DNA of 35,085 nt, from contig JBPCTQ010000292.1 of the NCBI GenBank assembly GCA_051011595.1, forward strand, positions 1-35,085, given 5' to 3'. Both the position numbers and the translations under genes were made by a program. Positions 14,907-23,061 of the stretch are shown here, in pieces; the first letter of the stretch is position 1, and each line of letters begins with the position of its first letter. Source of the DNA: JAOUEE01 sp051011595 (lineage in GTDB: Bacteria; Actinomycetota; Acidimicrobiia; Acidimicrobiales; SHLQ01). The notes below the pieces were generated by a model. It ran no database searches, was not told where the DNA came from, and saw only the letters and a program-made list of their open reading frames with translations.

Positions 14907-16400
14907 ATGTCCCCCACTTTCGCCCAGCTGGGCGTACCCGAATCCATCTGCCGCGCCCTCGAGGAACGCGGCATCACCGAACCCTTCGCCATCCAGGCCG
15001 CCACCATCGCCGATGCGCTGGCCGGCCACGATGTCTGCGGTCGGGCCCCGACCGGTTCGGGCAAGACCCTGGCCTTCGGCATTCCGCTGGTGGCCACCGT
15101 CGAACGAGCCGAACCGGGCCGTCCCAAGGCCCTGGTGCTGGCCCCTACCCGTGAGTTGGCCGAGCAGATCTCCACCGAGCTCGGTTCGTTCTCCGGCCGT
15201 ATCAGCATCGGTGTCGTGTACGGCGGCGTCGGCTACGGCCCGCAACTCAAGGCGCTACGTCGCGGCGTCGACATTCTCGTCGCCTGCCCCGGCCGCCTGG
15301 AAGACCTCATCGAACAAAATGCCGTCGACCTCTCCGACGTCGACCAGGTGGTGCTCGATGAAGCCGACCGAATGGCCGACATGGGTTTCATGCCGGCGGT
15401 GAAACGACTGCTCGATCAGACCCGTCCCGATCGCCAGACCGTGCTGTTCTCGGCCACGCTCGACGGCGACGTGGCCAAACTCACCCGCAACTACCAGCGT
15501 GATCCCGTCCGCCACGAGGTCGGCGAGGAAACACCCGACATCACCGTCGCCCACCATCGGTTCTGGAAGGTCGACACCAACAACCGCACCGAAGTCACCG
15601 CCGACGCGGTCAACGCGGTGTGGCCGGCCATCATCTTCTGCCGCACCCGCCACGGATCCGACCGTCTGGCCAAGCGGCTGGGTCGGGCCGGCATCGAGGC
15701 CGCCACCATCCACGGCGGCCGCAGCCAGAGCCAGCGAACCCGGGCCCTCGACCAGTTCGCCCGCGGCCGGGTTCAGGCCCTGGTGGCCACCGACGTCGCC
15801 GCACGCGGTATTCACGTCGACGGAGTGGCATCGGTCATCCACTACGACCCACCCGAAGACCACAAGGCATACGTCCACCGCTCGGGCCGCACGGCACGAG
15901 CCGGCGAGAGCGGGGTGGTCCTGTCGCTGGTCCAGCCCAACCAGGTGAAGGACGCCCAGCGCATGCAGCGCCAGGTCGATCTCGACGAACCGGTGACCGA
16001 ACCCGATGCCGCCGAGATCCGCGAGCTCTCACCCACACCGAGCCAGCGCCCCCGACCGCAACAACAGACCACACCAGCCGAGACCAACCGGCCATCGAGT
16101 GGCCGGTCCCGGCGGTCCAAACCCAAGTCGCGAGCCAAGAACACGAGCACCAAGTCCGGCGGCTACAAGGCGAACAGCACCAAACCCAAGCCGAAGTCGA
16201 AGTCCCGATCCGGGTCCACGGTCACGTTCAGCAACACTAAGGGCGGCGGCAAACCCAAGAGCAAGCGGACCAGCAACGGCGACGCGTCCAAGAAGCGGAC
16301 CGGTCCCAAGAAGGGCCGTCACCCGGCCAAACCCGGCAACCGCAAGGCTCGGCGGGCCCACCTGCAACCGGGCTACGAGGGCACTCGTCAGGCCTCCTGA
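14907..16400 (+). CDS. DEAD-box RNA helicase with long basic tail
   Basis: A 497-residue ATP-dependent RNA helicase for ribosome assembly or RNA turnover. Visible motifs are a Q-motif region (FAIQ at 27-30), motif I APTGSGKT (47-54), Ia PTRELAEQ (80-87), GG (YGGVGYG), motif II DEAD (151-154), III SAT (182-184), V ATDVAARGIHVDG and VI HRSGRTARAG (324-333). From about residue 380 the protein continues as a low-complexity Lys/Arg/Ser/Pro tail of over 110 residues, typical of RNA-binding extensions in actinobacterial RhlE- or CsdA-like enzymes. The ATG at 14907 has AAGGAG five bases upstream. The 209-base upstream gap holds a hairpin; a terminator-like stem-loop follows the stop. Confidence 0.95.
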   Translation: MSPTFAQLGVPESICRALEERGITEPFAIQAATIADALAGHDVCGRAPTGSGKTLAFGIPLVATVERAEPGRPKALVLAPTRELAEQISTELGSFSGRISIGVVYGGVGYGPQLKALRRGVDILVACPGRLEDLIEQNAVDLSDVDQVVLDEADRMADMGFMPAVKRLLDQTRPDRQTVLFSATLDGDVAKLTRNYQRDPVRHEVGEETPDITVAHHRFWKVDTNNRTEVTADAVNAVWPAIIFCRTRHGSDRLAKRLGRAGIEAATIHGGRSQSQRTRALDQFARGRVQALVATDVAARGIHVDGVASVIHYDPPEDHKAYVHRSGRTARAGESGVVLSLVQPNQVKDAQRMQRQVDLDEPVTEPDAAEIRELSPTPSQRPRPQQQTTPAETNRPSSGRSRRSKPKSRAKNTSTKSGGYKANSTKPKPKSKSRSGSTVTFSNTKGGGKPKSKRTSNGDASKKRTGPKKGRHPAKPGNRKARRAHLQPGYEGTRQAS

Positions 16401-16408
16401 CGCCTATC

Positions 16409-16431
16409 GGCCCCACATCGGGGCCTTCATT
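16409..16431 (+). terminator. Rho-independent terminator-like hairpin after the helicase
   Basis: GGCCCC (16409-16414), loop ACATC, GGGGCC (16420-16425), then TTCATT. The six-base all-GC stem begins nine bases after the helicase stop codon. The T-tract is short, so efficiency is uncertain. Confidence 0.5.
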
Positions 16432-16464
16432 CCAAGGGCGAAAGTTGGTACCTTTGGTGGACCT

Positions 16465-18642
16465 ATGCGCCTCCTCGTGTCACTTCGGTGGCTCGTCACC
16501 ATAGGCGTGGTCGTCGTGTTCGTGGCCGCCTGTCAGCCTGAACCCGACGCCACGATCGTGGTCGACAACTTCAACGACGCCACCGACATCGACCCGGGCA
16601 ACGGTTCGTGTGCGGCCGCCGACGGCAGCTGCACACTGCGGGCCGCGGTCATGGAGGCCAACGCCAGCGCCGGCACCGATCAGATCGTGCTCCCCCCGGG
16701 CACCTACACCCTCGACCTGGTGGGTGCGGGCGACGACACCGGCGCCACCGGCGACCTCGATCTCATCGGGTCCACCTACATCGAGGCCGCCAGCGGGACG
16801 GCCACCATCGACGCCACCGGTCTCGGCGATCGCATTCTCGACATCCGTGGCGGGATCTGGCACCACCTCGACGGGCTTCGGCTCATCAACGGATCGGTCA
16901 CCGGCGACGGCGGTGCCATCCGAGCGGGGGCGGGAATCGTCATCGCCAACGTCGAGATCACCGGCAACAGCGCCACCGGAGCCGGGGGCGGCATGGCCAA
17001 CAGCGGTGCGCTGGTGTTCCTGGAGCAGTCCAGCGTGTGGAACAACACCGCGGCGACAGGCGGCGGGGCCCACACCACCAGCGCCTTCCTGGCCGAGAAC
17101 ACCACCTTCAGCGCCAACACCGGCGGCGCCGTGCACGCGGCCAGTGGCTACTCGCGGCTGTGGTTCTCGACGGTGACCGACAACAACGACGGTGGCGTCA
17201 ACGGACCCGGCGCCACCCATTTGATGGCGTCGGTGATCGCCGATCAGGCGAGCGGCGCCGATTGCAGCGGACCGACCACCTCAGCAGATCACAACGTCGA
17301 CAGCGACAACACCTGTGGCCTCAGCCAGCCCAACGACAGCGCCGGCGCCGCGGTCGACCTGGGGGCCCTTTCGTCGCCCGGCCCTGCGTTGTTCCCCGGC
17401 CACCCACCCATCGGCTCTCCCCTGGTCGACTCGGTGCCGGTCGGTGTGCTCGCCTGCGGCGGTCCCGTGGTTGCCGATCAACACGAGCGGGTCCGACCGG
17501 CCGGGTCGGCGTGTGATGTGGGAGCGCTCGAATCGGTACAACTGGTACAGACCGACTTCTGTTCGTTCGACGACATCGTCCACGACGCCGTCTTCGCCAA
17601 CGGCGGGTACTACGTGGGTGGGGCCTTCACCCAGGTGGCCGACGGCAGCGGGACCAACGTTGCTCGGCCCGGCCTGGCCCGATGCACCCCCCAGGGTCAG
17701 GTCGACACCGGCTTCGACGTCGGCCTGTCCACCGAGGTGAATGCGCTCACCGCGGCCGGACCATGGCTGTACGTCGGGGGCTCGTTCGACGTCACGGTCA
17801 GCGGGACCCGCTACCGCGGAATCGCCCGCATCGACCTGGCGACCGGGTCGCTCGACACCTCCTGGAACCCAAACGTGAACGGATCGGTGCGAGACATCGC
17901 CGTTGATGCCGGCGGTGTGTTCGTGGGCGGCAACATGACCCACGTGAACGGCGATCCCATCGCCCGCATCACCAAACTCGATGCCGCCACCGGCGCACGG
18001 GTGCCCTCCTTCGGAGTGACCGTCAACCACACCAACTCGTGGGAGAACGTGTTGACCCTGCACGTCCACAGCTCGGGTGACCTGTTCCTGGGGGGCACGT
18101 TCGACTCGGTCAACGGTGCGGCCCGGGCCAGCGCCGCCCGCGTGCATCCCACCACCGGTGCGCTGGCCGCCTTCGATCCCGACCTCACCGACACCAACCC
18201 CAACGACCCCAAGGTGCAGGTCGAGGCCATCGTCGAACACCAGGGCCAGATCTATCTGTGCGGCGACTGGTGGGAGACCGAAGGGGTTGGATCACAGACC
18301 GACCAGCGCAACGTGGGGCGCTTCGACCCCGTGTCCGGGTCGGCCGACATGGGCTGGCTGCCGTCGATCAGTCGGGGGCTCCAAGCCTGCGCCATCGACG
18401 CCACCGGCATGAATCTGGTGGTGACCGGCGACCACACCAAGGTGAACGGGCAAACGGTCGGTGCGGTCCAGGGTCTGGCCCTCACGACGGGCACCGTCGA
18501 CCCGTCGTGGTTACCCGACCCCGCCACCACCGTCGGCGTGAAGGCCATCGTGGTCACTCCCGATGCCATCGTGTTGGGCGGCGACATCACCGCCGCTTCG
18601 GGCACGGCGGTGGGGAACGCCACTCGCTACGCACTGGGCTGA
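16465..18642 (+). CDS. Lipoprotein with CSLREA/beta-helix and DUF5122-type beta-propeller regions
   Basis: A 725-residue surface lipoprotein. The signal peptide ends in FVAAC with Cys23 as lipidation site. Next is a CSLREA-like segment (GNGSCAAADGSCTLRAAVMEANA, about 46-68) leading into right-handed beta-helix-type sequence (repeated ITGNSATGAGGGMAN-like and NTTFSANTGGAVHA-like turns) to about residue 365. The second half shows repeated units with YVGGAFTQV, LYVGGSFDV, VFVGGNMTHVNG and LFLGGTFDSVNG, matching the DUF5122 beta-propeller pattern. It has no enzyme motif and is probably an adhesion or binding surface protein. The ATG at 16465 is chosen because the signal peptide begins there; the frame stays open upstream over the helicase. 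A -10-like TACCTT lies ten bases before the start. Confidence 0.85.
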   Translation: MRLLVSLRWLVTIGVVVVFVAACQPEPDATIVVDNFNDATDIDPGNGSCAAADGSCTLRAAVMEANASAGTDQIVLPPGTYTLDLVGAGDDTGATGDLDLIGSTYIEAASGTATIDATGLGDRILDIRGGIWHHLDGLRLINGSVTGDGGAIRAGAGIVIANVEITGNSATGAGGGMANSGALVFLEQSSVWNNTAATGGGAHTTSAFLAENTTFSANTGGAVHAASGYSRLWFSTVTDNNDGGVNGPGATHLMASVIADQASGADCSGPTTSADHNVDSDNTCGLSQPNDSAGAAVDLGALSSPGPALFPGHPPIGSPLVDSVPVGVLACGGPVVADQHERVRPAGSACDVGALESVQLVQTDFCSFDDIVHDAVFANGGYYVGGAFTQVADGSGTNVARPGLARCTPQGQVDTGFDVGLSTEVNALTAAGPWLYVGGSFDVTVSGTRYRGIARIDLATGSLDTSWNPNVNGSVRDIAVDAGGVFVGGNMTHVNGDPIARITKLDAATGARVPSFGVTVNHTNSWENVLTLHVHSSGDLFLGGTFDSVNGAARASAARVHPTTGALAAFDPDLTDTNPNDPKVQVEAIVEHQGQIYLCGDWWETEGVGSQTDQRNVGRFDPVSGSADMGWLPSISRGLQACAIDATGMNLVVTGDHTKVNGQTVGAVQGLALTTGTVDPSWLPDPATTVGVKAIVVTPDAIVLGGDITAASGTAVGNATRYALG

Positions 18643-18653
18643 TCGCCCAGCGC
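18631..18653. terminator. Hairpin between convergent genes
   Basis: CTGGGC (18634-18639) pairs with GCCCAG (18645-18650) across a five-base loop that contains part of the plus-strand TGA stop; outer GC pairs extend it with one mismatch. Located in the 13-base gap between convergent genes, it may end transcripts from both sides, but lacks clear T-tracts. Confidence 0.4.
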
Positions 18654-18655
18654 GG

Positions 18656-19231
18656 TCAGCGAGCCGACTCGTGGGTGAGTGAATCGGCCACCCGCTCCAG
18701 CGCATGGCGAACATCGGTCAACACGTTTTCGAGGTCGTCACGAACATCGACGACCACTTCCTTGGTGTCACCCGCCGCTCGTTTGAGCTCGACCAGCGCA
18801 CCCGAGCGGGCCCGATCGAGTCGCTGCCCGAGTTCCTCGAGGTCTTCGCGTATCTCCATGGCCCCGAGCGAGCTCTGGAGCCGAAGTCGATCGGTGCGCG
18901 ACCGCCAGATGCGGAGCTGATGATCGAGGGCGTCGGTGTAGGAATCCTTCTCGGCCTCTCCACTGGCCTTGAGATCGGCTTCCAGCGCATCCACCGCCGC
19001 TCCGAGGTCTTCCACCGCCGTCTCCGTCTCCACCTCGAACGCACTCGAGTCCTTGATCTGGCCGGCCAGGTCGTGCACCCGTGCGGTGATGCGCTCGAGA
19101 CGATCGGCGAACCGGGCCTGTGACCGTTCCGAACCTCGGGCCAGCTGGGCGGCGAACCGATCGAGGCGATTCTCGGCGAGGTCGATCTGAGCCAACAGGC
19201 GATCCTGCACGGTGGGCGAACTCGAAGACAT
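18656..19231 (-). CDS. Coiled-coil protein of unknown function
   Basis: A 191-residue, highly charged, almost wholly helical protein with no signal peptide or membrane segment. Heptad-like spacing of Leu, Ala and Val runs through most of the length (LAQIDLAENRLDRFAAQLAR, LERITARVHDLAGQIKD, DLGAAVDALEADLKAS, VVVDVRDDLENVLTDVRHAL). It looks like a cytoplasmic dimeric or oligomeric coiled coil. No family is recognised. The ATG at 19231 has AGAGGAA a few bases upstream. It is convergent with the beta-propeller lipoprotein and divergent from the GerMN lipoprotein operon; the shared 144-base region contains two short palindromes. Confidence 0.8.
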   Translation of the reverse strand: MSSSSPTVQDRLLAQIDLAENRLDRFAAQLARGSERSQARFADRLERITARVHDLAGQIKDSSAFEVETETAVEDLGAAVDALEADLKASGEAEKDSYTDALDHQLRIWRSRTDRLRLQSSLGAMEIREDLEELGQRLDRARSGALVELKRAAGDTKEVVVDVRDDLENVLTDVRHALERVADSLTHESAR

Positions 19232-19250
19232 GATGATTCCTCTTGTCGAT

Positions 19251-19260
19251 GACGTACGTC
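19251..19260. promoter_or_regulatory. Perfect 10-base palindrome before the coiled-coil gene
   Basis: GACGTACGTC is self-complementary and lies 20 bases upstream of the minus-strand start at 19231, where a regulator could block transcription. A looser GATGAC/GTCATC repeat surrounds it. Short palindromes arise by chance in GC-rich DNA, so this is only a candidate. Confidence 0.25.
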
Positions 19261-19326
19261 GGTCATCGTCACCGTCCTTGCTTCACCCCGGCAGTGCCGA
19301 AGGTCCCGACCCCACACCGGTGGATA

Positions 19327-19339
19327 GGGACGTTGTCCC
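19327..19339. promoter_or_regulatory. GGGAC-GTT-GTCCC inverted repeat before the GerMN lipoprotein gene
   Basis: Five-base perfect arms with a three-base centre, about 36 bases upstream of the ATG at 19376. The half-sites equal those of the DosR box (GGGAC/GTCCC), but the spacer is one base shorter than in DosR sites. Possible operator; unproven. Confidence 0.25.
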
Positions 19340-19375
19340 CTGTTGGTGCCGCAATCGGACCGGGACCCTGGGGGT

Positions 19376-20350
19376 ATGCAGATCCGGCGCGCGCTGACCG
19401 TCGTCTTGGTGCTGGTGCTGATCGGGGCCGGCAGCTGCGGCAGCGACTCGCCCGAGGAGTCGGGGTCGACCTCGACCAGCTCACCAGCCAACGGTTCACC
19501 CAGCACCACGGTGGCGGCCACCACGACCTCGCCAGCGACCACCTCGGCCACGGCCAGCAGCCAAGCGACGACCACCCCCTCGCCCTCATCGGTCTCGCCC
19601 TCATCGACGCAAGAACCGGTGCCGGCCAGCGTGTACTGGGCGTGGACCGTCCCCACCATCACGTTCGGCACCCCCGAGCGCCTCGGTGCAGGCACCCGCG
19701 ACGTGGCCGAGGGTGATGTCGCCGCCGCGCTGGAGGCCATGCTCGCCGGTCCCGACGACGTGGAGACCGAAATCGGTATGGGCACCGAGATACCCGCCGG
19801 GACGTCGCTACTGGCGTTCTCGGTGGATGCCGGAACCGCGGTGGTCGACTTGTCCGGTGAGTTCGAGACTCCGAGCGGCACGCTGTCCGAGACAATGCGT
19901 CTGGCCCAGGTCGTGTTCACCCTCACCCAGGACGACGAGGTCGACCGGGTGCGATTCCGCATCGATGGCGTCGATGTCGACGCGATCGGTTCCCACGGCT
20001 TCGACGTGAGCGGCGGCGTCGACCGCGACGACTTCGCCGATGTCCGCCCGTTCATCCTGCTCGAGGTACCTGGCCCCGGAACCACCGTGGACGCGGCCGG
20101 ATTCGTCATCGCCGGGGAAGCCAACACCTTCGAGGCGTCCGTGCAGTGGGCGGTCACCGACGGCGACGGGCTCATCGTGGCCGAGGGCTTCACCACCGCC
20201 ACGGCCGGCAACGGCGAGTGGGGGCGATTCCAGGTGCCGGTGGAGCTGCCGGCCGGGACCACCGGCCCAGGAGCCGTGATCGTGTTCGATATTTCTGCCG
20301 TTGACGGCTCACAGATCGATGTTGTCGAATATCCCGTGGAGATCAGCTGA
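19376..20350 (+). CDS. GerMN/Gmad2-domain lipoprotein
   Basis: A 324-residue lipoprotein. The signal peptide reaches Cys21 (GAGSC, a somewhat atypical lipobox). Residues 22-80 are a Ser/Thr/Pro linker. A GerMN domain follows (about 112-220: DVAAALEAMLAGP, AGTAVVDLSGEF, RLAQVVFTLTQ..VDRVRFRIDG), then a Gmad2 immunoglobulin-like domain (about 224-322: PFILLEVPGPGTTV ... GEANTFEASVQW ... WGRFQVPVELPA). GerMN domains occur in spore germination protein GerM and in actinobacterial LpqB-type lipoproteins; in this likely non-sporulating organism an envelope role is more probable. Its TGA shares a base with the ATG of the following membrane protein, so the two are coupled. Confidence 0.9.
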   Translation: MQIRRALTVVLVLVLIGAGSCGSDSPEESGSTSTSSPANGSPSTTVAATTTSPATTSATASSQATTTPSPSSVSPSSTQEPVPASVYWAWTVPTITFGTPERLGAGTRDVAEGDVAAALEAMLAGPDDVETEIGMGTEIPAGTSLLAFSVDAGTAVVDLSGEFETPSGTLSETMRLAQVVFTLTQDDEVDRVRFRIDGVDVDAIGSHGFDVSGGVDRDDFADVRPFILLEVPGPGTTVDAAGFVIAGEANTFEASVQWAVTDGDGLIVAEGFTTATAGNGEWGRFQVPVELPAGTTGPGAVIVFDISAVDGSQIDVVEYPVEIS

Positions 20351-21813
20351 TGAGTACCCGCAGAGTCATCGCCCTTGTCCTGGCCATCATCTTGCTCATA
20401 CCGGCACTGGCCATGTTCGTGGGGGGCGCCGCGGGCACCATCGCCTTCGCCACCGCCCGCAACGACGACGGCTTCTTCGACGCCGGACTCGACGGTCTGC
20501 AGACCAGAACCGCAGCAGTTGTCTCCGACGACATCGACCTGGGCAGCGATCCGGGCCCACCCGATTGGGTCATCGATGCCGGCGACGTGGCCGTGCAGTT
20601 CCGGGCCGAGGGGGTGCGCAGCGACGTACCCCTCTTCATCGGTATCGGACCGGAGGAACAGGTCGATGCCTATCTCGACGGTGTCGCCGTCGAGGAGGTA
20701 CGCAGCGTCGATGGTCGGCGGCTCGAGCTACGGCCGGTGCCAGGTGATGGTGTGGTCGCGGGCCCGCCCGCCGACCAGGCCTTCTGGGAAGTGAGCGCGG
20801 TGGGCACCGGCGAACAGGTGTTGGAGTGGGATCTCGACAGCGGCCGCTGGGTGGTGGTCGTGATGAACGGCGACGGATCACCAGGCGTCGCCGCCGACCT
20901 CACCGTCGGGGTGAAAGCGGGCTTCTTGCTCCCGTTGTTCATCACACTGTTGATCCTGGGTGCCATTCTCACCATGGCCGCCGTAGCGATCCTGGTGGCG
21001 GTGGTCCACCGTCCCGCCGAACCCGGGGCCCATGCCGCCACAACAGCCGATCCGGCCGTTGCGCCATCAACCGAACCGGTCGCTCTCAACGCACGGCTCG
21101 ATGAACCGCTCTCGCCCTGGAAGTGGCTGGTGAAGTGGATCCTCGCCATTCCTCACTTCATCGTGCTGGCCGTGCTCTGGGTCGGCTTCACCATCTCGAC
21201 GATCATCGCCTTCTTCGCCATCTTGTTCACCGGCCGCTACCCCGCCAGCATCTTCGACTTCAACCTCGGTGTGCTGCGATGGACCTGGCGGGTGATGTAC
21301 TACGCCACCACCGGCGGCATCGGCACCGACCGGTATCCGCCGTTCTCCCTGGGGGCCGAGCCCGACTACCCCGCCACCCTCGACATCGCGCGTCCCCAAC
21401 GACTGTCACAAGGTCTGGTGCTGGTGAAGTGGTGGTTGTTGGCCATCCCCCATTACCTGATCCTGGGGCTCATCGTCGGCGGCGGCATCGGCTGGTGGGG
21501 CCCCGACGAAGCCGGCTCGGTGGCGTGGGGAGGGGGCCTGATCGGTCTGCTGGTGTTGTTCGCCGGCATCTCCTTGTTGTTCCGCAACCGGTATCCACAA
21601 GGCCTGTTCGACCTGATCGTGGGGGTCAATCGATGGATGTTCCGGGTGATTGCCTACGCCGCGCTCATGACCGACCGCTATCCGCCGTTCCGGCTGGATC
21701 AGGGCGGGTCCGAACCCCCAGCCACACCGCCGCCCGCTGGGCCTGACGGTGGGGTCGATCTCCGGCGGGAGGTCGAACTGCCCGACGTGCCGACGGGAGC
21801 CTCGTCGGCCTGA
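20350..21813 (+). CDS. Membrane protein with extracytoplasmic N-terminal region and two DUF4389 repeats
   Basis: A 487-residue protein. An N-terminal helix (about residues 6-33) is followed by a soluble region of about 155 residues, a second helix (193-219), and then two DUF4389 copies at about 252-340 and 342-452. Each copy has the LAIPH motif, a RYP...FDF/FDL..GV.RW..RV motif and a closing TDRYPPF, so the tandem duplication is clear. DUF4389 is a membrane domain of unknown function common in actinobacteria. The start codon shares one base with the stop of the GerMN lipoprotein, so an envelope complex of the two is likely (inference). The C-terminal tail is Pro/Glu-rich and probably cytoplasmic. 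Confidence 0.88.
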   Translation: MSTRRVIALVLAIILLIPALAMFVGGAAGTIAFATARNDDGFFDAGLDGLQTRTAAVVSDDIDLGSDPGPPDWVIDAGDVAVQFRAEGVRSDVPLFIGIGPEEQVDAYLDGVAVEEVRSVDGRRLELRPVPGDGVVAGPPADQAFWEVSAVGTGEQVLEWDLDSGRWVVVVMNGDGSPGVAADLTVGVKAGFLLPLFITLLILGAILTMAAVAILVAVVHRPAEPGAHAATTADPAVAPSTEPVALNARLDEPLSPWKWLVKWILAIPHFIVLAVLWVGFTISTIIAFFAILFTGRYPASIFDFNLGVLRWTWRVMYYATTGGIGTDRYPPFSLGAEPDYPATLDIARPQRLSQGLVLVKWWLLAIPHYLILGLIVGGGIGWWGPDEAGSVAWGGGLIGLLVLFAGISLLFRNRYPQGLFDLIVGVNRWMFRVIAYAALMTDRYPPFRLDQGGSEPPATPPPAGPDGGVDLRREVELPDVPTGASSA

Positions 21814-21896
21814 CCGCCATGCACCAGCCCGCCTGACGCCCCAGACGGGTGCGGCATCACATTGTGGGCCGCCTGGCCTGACTCGATGGTGAGGAC

Positions 21897-21913
21897 TGGC
21901 CGGCGATCGGCCA
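21897..21913. promoter_or_regulatory. Inverted repeat upstream of the ABC importer operon
   Basis: TGGCCG (21897-21902) and CGGCCA (21908-21913) are perfect arms around GCGAT, 62 bases before the first gene of the sugar-type ABC operon. It may be an operator for a sugar-responsive repressor or a hairpin ending the upstream transcript. The surrounding 162-base gap shows nothing else convincing apart from a -10-like TAGCGT at 21958-21963. Confidence 0.3.
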
Positions 21914-21975
21914 CCGCTGCGTCCGCCGCCGTTCACCACCGAGCGGTTCCCGCCGCCTAGCGTCACGGAAGAACC

Positions 21976-23061
21976 ATGAGCTCCATCACGTTCTCCGACG
22001 TCACCAAACGATTCGACGACACCCTGGCCGTCGATGACCTCGACCTCGAGATCGCCGACGGTGAGTTCTTGGTGTTGCTCGGCCCATCGGGCTGCGGGAA
22101 GAGCACGGCTCTGCGGATGCTGGCCGGGCTCGAGACGCCCACCAGCGGCACCATTTCCATCGGCAATGAGGTCGTCAACGACGTCGAACCCCGACAGCGT
22201 GACGTGGCCATGGTCTTCCAGAGTTATGCGCTCTATCCGCACATGTCCGTGGCCAAGAACATCGAGTCGCCGTTGATCGGTCGACGTCGCGACGAGGTCG
22301 ACCGCAACACTCGTCACGAAATGGTGGTGCGGGCCGCCACCATGCTGGGACTCGAGGATCTGCTCGATCGCAAGCCCGGACAGTTGTCGGGTGGTCAACG
22401 CCAACGGGTGGCGCTGGCCCGCGCCATCGTGCGCCGGCCGGCGGTGTTCTGCATGGACGAACCGTTGTCGAACCTCGATGCCAAGCTGCGCACCCAGACC
22501 CGCGCCGAACTGGTGAAGCTGCACCAGGAACTGGCCACGACCTTCGTCTACGTCACCCATGACCAAGTCGAGGCCATGACCATGGCCAGCCGCATCGCGG
22601 TGATCGACCAGGGCCGGCTGCAGCAGGTCGACGAACCGCGCTTGTTGTACGGCCGCCCGGCCAACCTGTTCGTGGCCCGCTTCATCGGCAGCCCACCCAT
22701 GAACATCCTTCCCGGTGCGGTTGCCGACGACCTGGGCCATGTAAACCTCGCCGGCGGCACACTCGCCATCGGCGACACATGGACTGGCCTCGAAGCGGGC
22801 CGACCCGTCGAGGTTGGCGTACGACCCGAGCACCTGCGCGAATCGGAGACGGGTATCACCGTCACCGTCGAGACGGGCGAGTGGTTGGGCCACGAGCAGA
22901 TCATCACGCTCGATGCCTCCGGCACCGACATGCGCCTGCGCGACAGCACCGATGCCATCGATTCGGCCCCGGGGGCCACGCTCACGGTGTCGGCCGCCAT
23001 CGACGATGTCCACCTGTTCGACCCCGACACCGGGCGACGAATCGACGGCGGCCCGGCATGA
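21976..23061 (+). CDS. ABC importer ATP-binding protein (UgpC/MsmK/MalK-like)
   Basis: A 361-residue ATPase that energises a carbohydrate or glycerol-3-phosphate importer. Walker A GPSGCGKST is at 36-44, the Q-loop is in VFQSYALYPHMSV, the signature LSGGQRQR at 137-144, Walker B FCMDEP at 158-163, the D-loop SNLDAK, and the H-loop THD. About 120 residues of C-terminal TOBE/MalK-type regulatory domain follow (LAGGTLAIGDTW, VEVGVRPEHLR). Length is typical of CUT1-family MalK-like proteins. GGAAG lies a few bases before the ATG. The TGA overlaps the first permease ATG as ATGA. A four-gene operon with complete importer parts makes the assignment firm; the substrate is not. Confidence 0.95.
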   Translation: MSSITFSDVTKRFDDTLAVDDLDLEIADGEFLVLLGPSGCGKSTALRMLAGLETPTSGTISIGNEVVNDVEPRQRDVAMVFQSYALYPHMSVAKNIESPLIGRRRDEVDRNTRHEMVVRAATMLGLEDLLDRKPGQLSGGQRQRVALARAIVRRPAVFCMDEPLSNLDAKLRTQTRAELVKLHQELATTFVYVTHDQVEAMTMASRIAVIDQGRLQQVDEPRLLYGRPANLFVARFIGSPPMNILPGAVADDLGHVNLAGGTLAIGDTWTGLEAGRPVEVGVRPEHLRESETGITVTVETGEWLGHEQIITLDASGTDMRLRDSTDAIDSAPGATLTVSAAIDDVHLFDPDTGRRIDGGPA

